64,000 bases of DNA. Origin: Cryptomeria japonica (Eukaryota; Streptophyta; Pinopsida; Cupressales; Cupressaceae). The DNA lies in assembly GCF_030272615.1 (NCBI RefSeq), contig NC_081406.1:166699521-166763520 (forward strand). Direction: 5' to 3'. Shown one piece after another: positions 58,156 to 64,000 of this stretch. Under the pieces are notes generated by a model that was not told the origin of the DNA, made no database searches, and saw nothing but the letters and a program-made list of their open reading frames with translations. A program made the position numbers and the translations under genes. Within the stretch, counting starts at the first letter, position 1. Every line of letters begins with the position of its first letter.

Positions 58156-61100
58156 TCTAGCGCCACCTTGAATAAATGTTGAAAAACATTTCAGAGATAA
58201 AGACTCAATCGACACCTAGAACCTCTGGAAAATTCAACCTAGCTCATCAAGAGATTAGAAAATGCACTCAAAGTAGAAGGAGAATCTTTAACCAAATCTA
58301 GACACTTAGTCTTTGATTACCCAAGTGTGTGCAAGTGTATTTATTCCTCTCGACAAGACAACTATGACTTTCAGGTTCCCCTGTGATTAGCTACGTAGTT
58401 TATCTAAACTTCAAAAGCATCCTGGATAGAGCCTAGCTGCCAGTCAGACGTCCATAGTCCCGACGAGGTTATCGCCGCAAACTCGCGAATATTGCTCCAT
58501 TGCCAGTCAGGCGTCTATAGCCCCGATGGAGTTACTCGTATATTCCCCTTAGCCAATTTGATATTTCATTTCATTTCATTTTTTTTTTTTTTTTTTCTCT
58601 TTCATTTTCTCTTTTTTCTCATTTTTTCCTTTTGATATTGCCTTTTCTCTTCGTCAATTCCTTTGGCTCGTAAGCAGTGAAGTTTACTAGGGTTTGAGGA
58701 TTGCGGTGGCGCTGAAGCCAGATTTTAGATTTTTCACCAATCACAGCTTTGCCTGAAAACCATAATGACTCGGAGTCTATTAATGTGTGAAGATATAGTA
58801 ATCAACAGATGTTGGCATCAAGATACAGAAAATGATTCCCTTCCAAGTCAAATACAGGTCCTAATCAGATGATAAAGCTGAAGAGGAACAACCTCGGATT
58901 CCAAGCACTTCATGAATAGATATCTAAGAAATGAGTCTAACATAAGATCCAGGATATTTCCAGTGTGCGGGCAACAACACAAACGCCCTTCTCACAAAAT
59001 GGAGGCTCCTACTCAAGACACCTAAACTAAAGCAAACCGACCGACAGACCAACCCAAAGCAAACTAAACTAAAACGCACACCAAAGCAAACAATCAAAGA
59101 AGGCAAACAACTAAACTACCTAAGCCACACTAGATCATGAGTCAAATGACTCAAGGCAAATCAAGAACAAGGCTCAAAAGACCTCTAACCTAAAAACACG
59201 AAAAGAAAACCTACTCTAAACCTATATACAAGAGTCCTAGACTCGACACGACTCAAAGAAGCAAAATATATACATGACTTTACATGATTTCTCAGGTTGT
59301 GCAACAGGAGCATGGCAAACGTGATGGTTCTCAATCGGGCAAATTCATCCTTAAACACAAAAAGGCAAACTCTCACCATGCATCTCTCATACTCAAGCAA
59401 GTTTTCACTCAAAATGATCAACTGAGGTAATTCGTTAGGACCATGATCAATCCAAATGCAAGTTGTTTTCCCAAAATCCCCATAATCAAAATCATAACAA
59501 CTTTCAAAGCTAGGATTAAGGAAAGAGACAACCTGGCATATTTCAGGCTCAGACGGCACTGTATTGTCGGAAGCAAAGTCACTAATTACTTCAGGAGGTC
59601 GCCATTGATGATGAATCATTCCACGAGCATCCACAACATGTTGATCTTGATTAGGAAGTTCCTCTTGAAACAAGCTCAGCGCCCCTTCGAATAGTTCAAG
59701 ATTCTCTGTTTTCACTGAGATATCTTGCATAAACCAAGCATCCTCATGAAATATTGTAAGCATATCTTCAAAAATGAGGGTCTCCTTGATAGATTGAGCT
59801 TCAAACATCTCCTCTAGTTGTTCAAATGTAATCTTAGGCGACCTTTCTTCTTCAAGTTTAGTCTCAGGAGGTCGGAGCTGATGATGAATCATATCACTCA
59901 CAATAACTTGCTTATCTAGAAAAAAATTTGGCAATGATTCCATTTGTGTTTCCTCTATAAGATCCTTCAATCCTTCCTCAAATAGCATAATGGTGATAAC
60001 ATCTTCAAGCGCCCCTTTGAATTGTTCTTCATACCTGGGCTCACTTATGATGTCAACTTGATTGTCTTCTTCAATGAGGCCATTTGAAACCTCCTGCAAT
60101 TCAATCTCAAGGATCTCCTCTTGTAGCATAAGTGAGAATTCTTCAAGGAATGAGTCGTCCTCTTCTTTAATTGCTTGTTCAACTCCTAGATCTTCCTTTG
60201 CTATTGCTTGAGTATTTTCAATTGCTTCTTCAACTTTTGTCTCATGGTATTCCTTTTCAAGTGCAAGGCATGGCGAGCTATCCATTGTAATACATTGATC
60301 ATCAGGTGCACTAGTATCGTCAACATACAATTGATCCTTCTTACATTCAGATGCTGGAGCAATGTCCTGTTCATAGGTTCTCCTGAATTCGGCTGCGAGA
60401 TGTGCACCCCAAGATTTGTTCATAATGCATTCTTCCTCGGACAAAGTTGGCATTCCAAACTAGTTTCTGACTTGATTGATAGCCATTTCACATACTGAGC
60501 AAGTAAATTCAGAGTGAGGTGAGTTGTGAATTCTACACCACAATGGTAGCAATATGTTTTCAAGACGCATTTCACCATCCACAATGAGCTGACTCTCGAT
60601 CATCCACATGAAGCTTAGAAGAGGATCTTTGCTCTCTGGGACACTGAAGTTCCCTTCTTCTGTTTCTGGCCTAGGGACATCCCAAAAGAAGATTTTTCCC
60701 TGTGCTGCCGATTCCATCCTTGATAAGTACTTCAAGCAATGCATCTCATCATGTTCCTCTGTCTCATGAACTCGACACTGCCCTGGTCTTGCAAACTCGG
60801 ACAATCTGCGTGGATAAAGTTGTGTATCTAACCTCCACCAAAGTTCAGGAAAATCAACTTGTTGCTCTTCGTGAAACTGTTGTCGCTCCATTGAGAAATC
60901 TTTCTTTTTTGATTTTTTTTTGATTTTTTAATTTTTTTGGATTTTCTATTTTTCACTTTTTTTGGATTTTCTATTTTTCACTTTTTTTGGATTTTCTGGA
61001 ATAAGAGAGATCTTGAATATCTCGGATTCAACTTGAACATTCAACTGGTTCCAGCTTGATTCCTTCTTGCGTAAGTCCAACTGACGATCCAGCAGTCACC

Positions 61101-61508
61101 TTCCTTCGAGTGTTTGAGAAAAAGCTTTCCACTGATCTTCCTTGGATTCAAGAGTTCGTGTTCGCTGTCAGGCACTCCTAATTCAATTCTGTCGAGCGTG
61201 GACGAGGGTAAAAGGCTCTTGAAAATTTCTTCAAATGCTATGTGACTTGACAGGATCGAACTTTCAAATGCTCAGCCCTCCTTCTAGCGCCAATTCTGTT
61301 CTGTCGAGCGTGGAGGAGGAGCAAAAGGTTCTTGACAAGATCGGACTTTCAAATGCTCAGGCCCTCCTTCTAGCGCCAATTCTGTTGTGCGCGAGAGGAG
61401 GGTGAAAAGGTCCTTAAGATTGCTCCTTGTAAATTATGGATTGATAGAATCTGGATTTTCAGGTGTTAGGCATTCATCGCGATCAAGCCCTCCTTCTAGC
61501 GCCAATTC
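58156..61508 (-). other. T internal region, copy 2
   Basis: Identical in layout to 50889-54241, including the triplicated primer site at 61274-61504. The one difference noticed is CAG instead of TAG at 60367-60369. Confidence 0.75.
59185..60891 (-). pseudogene. T ORF, copy 2
   Basis: The same frame as copy 1, interrupted only by the shared TAG at 60460. Downstream of it the frame is open for 422 codons from MPTLSEEECIMNK (60453) to 59185. Copy 1 is cut here by its private TAG. The shared stop separates a 143-codon first part. Whether the two parts are used separately, or the stop is an old mutation inherited by both units, cannot be told. Confidence 0.6.
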
Positions 61509-64000
61509 TGTTGACGTGTATTTTGTACACAATCATACACAGAATAAAATACCTAAGGGTATCTTATCCTCTCTTGAATAAAGTCGCTAACTGCTGAAGA
61601 TTCGCATGAAGGATCAGTTAGGATGACTTCAAGGTTCCTTTTGGTAGGGTCTCTACATGTGGATAAGCTCGCCGTGGTATGATGTGATTTGCTGGGATCA
61701 CAAGGGGACTTACATATGATGATTGAAATTCCGATCTGCTTTGCTGGACACAGGCTCTTACTAACTTAGATTTGGAAAAAAGAATGAAAAAAGGATAAGG
61801 GCGAAGAGAGGATCTAATCCTAATACTAAGAATGTAGGAGCAATGACTTGATTTTTTGATGAAACTCTAACTAGGTCTTGTTTTGACATCAATGGAACAT
61901 CTACACAAGACTAGTGCGATCTTCTAAGGGAATCTTTATGATGTTCAAATCATCACCGCAGGCATAGATACCATCCAAGTTGATGCATATCAATGAAGAG
62001 GCAACAAATTGAAATTGAGCTTAGGCTGAATGATCCAGTTGACTACGCAAGGCAAGTCTGCAATCAACAAACTGCTAGTAGTATGGATGTACGAATTCCA
62101 CCATTAATCAATCACATTTCCTCCATTCATCTAATCATCTACCATCTAAGATTGAAGACTCAACAAGAAACCATGCAAATTGCAAGAAAAACGACATATT
62201 TCACCATTACTTCAATGAAAATGGAGTTTGTTTACAATCAATGGCAACAATTTCTTGCCTTGTCCTCCTATTCTACTCTCTAACTACTAACTACTTTCAA
62301 CTATTTCTAACTATCTCTCTCTAATTCTCTCTAATTCTAATTCTTTTACAATTGAAATGTCTGGGCTTATATAGTGCCCACAATACAATTTGATGGCTTA
62401 GATCAATTCAAGATCAGTGGCCAAGATTCAACAATGAAAACCCTAATTAGGGTTTGTTACAACCATTACATAACATTTAATGCTTGACCAATGACAAAAT
62501 TGTATTGCTTGGACACATGTCCCTTCTAGAAAAATCGACCAATGGATAGCCGGGGTAGGTACATCGGAGTTTGTGCCACCCTCCATGAGTTAAGTACATT
62601 GAATCTGGACATGCTGAGGTGGACCTCACTGATTGGAGAAATGGTGACTAAGACGCCACCTCATCTGACACTTGTAACTTGGTAGATATTCATCTTGATG
62701 TTGTTGAGAAACTTGCTTTAATTAATTCATCTGGATCTATTTTGCTTCTTCAACGAGCCCTTTGTTCTAACTCCTTGTGTCCTTGATGTGTAAGATGATG
62801 ATGTACCTTGCCTTGGAACGTTGGATTGCCCTTGATGACGTTAGTCCAAAGAAGGTCGTCCTTGCCAATGCTAGACTAGATGAGGTCGCCCCTGTCCTTG
62901 CTTGATCGTCCTGGCGAAGACTGTCCTTGATCCGGCTTGATTTTTCTTGATGAGATCTCTATTTGATGCCTACACAACATTTCAAAATTAGTACCATGAT
63001 TTTGCAATACATAACATAAATTAGAGAGCAAATTTTAGGAAACTTAATGATAAGTCCTTTATTAATCATTTCCTAAAAAACGATTGAGCTAAGAAAAAAC
63101 AAAATTTCAAAATTAAGGCAATGACAATCAAAATTCGAAATTAAAACAAGAGATCTTGCCATACCTTACTTGAGAGCTTAACTCTAAAATGCAAAATGAA
63201 TAAAATCGCCTAGGCAAAATTGAAATTCGATAGTCTTGATGTGATCTTCAAAAGAACGTTCCTCATATCAGCTTCGCCACCCTTCAAGTCTTGGACGTGA
63301 TCTCTAATGCCTTGGCAAATTCGCTCAAATAGATCTTCAAGTATCGCACCACCCTTTGATAGACTAGCGCCACCTTGGATGGAATTCGCACCACACATGA
63401 AATACTTCGCACTATCTTCGCTTCTCCTCAAGATCGCATGTAGAGGGTTAAAAATGATTATGTGAAAATGATTGTTTTTCACCCTCCATATATAGCGCTT
63501 GCATTGCATTCATCCCTTAGGCCGACTTGAGGATATAAAACAATTTTTTAAATGATTTTTAAATGATTTAGCAAGGCCGACCTCCAAGTATAGCGCTTCA
63601 ATTCGATTTTTTCTATTAATTAATTAATTAATTAAATGCCTTTCGTTTTTTAATTTGTAAATTTCGATTTTTAATAAAGGCAAAATAATTAATAAATGTC
63701 AAACGCCATATTAAATGCTAATTAAATTAGATTTTCAATTTTATCGAACTTAGCATTTAAGGAAATTTGAATTGTTTATTTGGCGCCAAAACTATGAAAA
63801 CAAAGGGGACGTACCTCATCGCTCTGGTCCCTTGGAGAGGGACAGGAGCGATTTTGCTCTTGTGGGCCTCATTTCACTTCATCACCTTCGAAAATTATAT
63901 TCAACGGATTCGCAATGCCTCCTTTCATTCATTCATGCCTTGAGATCGGTTGAAATTTGGCGAGAAAATCATCTACAACAAAAATCGCTCTGGTCCCTTC
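61509..64000 (-). repeat. T LTR, copy 3, cut by the window edge
   Basis: Follows copy 2 base for base as far as I compared, up to the second palindrome near 63985. The remainder of the array and its right target duplication are outside the window. Confidence 0.75.

Larger units (their letters stand above)
46975..64000 (-). mobile_element. Array T: tandem LTR retrotransposon, 7,267-bp period
   Basis: Positions 46975, 54242 and 61509 start identical units. The unit is interpreted on the minus strand as LTR (TGTTGTGACG at 50888 to CGTCAACA at 46975, about 3,914 bp) plus internal region (50889-54241, 3,353 bp). The LTR ends are inverted (TGTTG/CAACA), with a tRNA-like primer site just inside. 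That gives LTR-internal-LTR-internal-LTR, the last cut by the window edge. By eye only three differences separate the units (47818, 47883, 53100). No gag, protease, RT or integrase is visible, so T is non-autonomous. Such arrays arise by unequal exchange between LTRs. An assembly duplication is the main alternative. Confidence 0.85.

Overview
The window is nuclear DNA from a land plant with a large, repeat-choked genome, most likely a seed plant and possibly a gymnosperm. The evidence is the layered Ty1/copia and Ty3/gypsy LTR elements with plant-type primer sites, a Tat-type second RNase H, and five 72-nt leucine-rich-repeat (LRR) exons with plant GT-AG introns. The species cannot be told from the sequence. 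I see no rRNA, tRNA, CRISPR or bacterial-style operons. Letters below are local names.

Left part (1-22284): the 3' end and LTR of a copia element (C1, +) abut the broken integrase of an old Ty3/gypsy element of chromovirus type (G, -). G is cut inside its reverse transcriptase (RT) by a copia LTR (C2, -; 4437-6188 and 18591-18746), and C2 is itself split by a 5'-truncated Tat-like element (A, +; about 6189-18590). The N-terminal half of G resumes at 18747 and runs to its primer site and LTR near 20900. This gives a G <- C2 <- A nest, with C1 as a second hit in G.

Middle part (22285-39489): a nearly complete Tat-like element (B, +; 22290-34259) is bounded by a perfect 5-bp target duplication AAATA. 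Its left end is an inverted copy of its own right LTR terminus rather than a normal LTR start. Next to it lie five in-frame 72-nt LRR exons on the minus strand (34314-35284), a real host-gene fragment of the LRR receptor kinase VIII type. They are boxed in by B on one side and by a non-autonomous LTR element (N, -; about 35795-39489) on the other. N carries a 731-bp solo LTR (S) inside its own 3' LTR.

A and B are diverged relatives with the same unusual plan: gag, protease, an archaeal-type RNase H placed before the RT, RT, a degenerate gypsy RNase H, integrase, a 1-2 kb non-coding spacer opening with the shared motif CCCCAGTCAGAGCC, and then a second large ORF (about 1,100 codons in A) of unknown function ending at the 3' LTR.

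Right part (39490-64000): decayed gag-protease of another gypsy element (P, +), the 5' LTR, primer site and gag start of another (H, +), a reversed copia LTR (C3, -), and the 3' end of an element (E, -) whose last ORF encodes a threonine/glycine heptad-repeat protein. E is interrupted at 46975 by a near-perfect tandem array (T, -) with a 7,267-bp period, read as LTR-internal-LTR-internal-LTR with about 3.9-kb LTRs. T encodes no visible RT; it carries one unknown ORF of about 568 codons, a triplicated primer site, and eight copies of a 33-bp palindrome in each complete LTR.

Almost every mobile-element ORF is broken, often by in-frame TAG where the relative has CAG, as expected from decay of methylated cytosines. 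T looks very young (three differences found by eye between repeat units).
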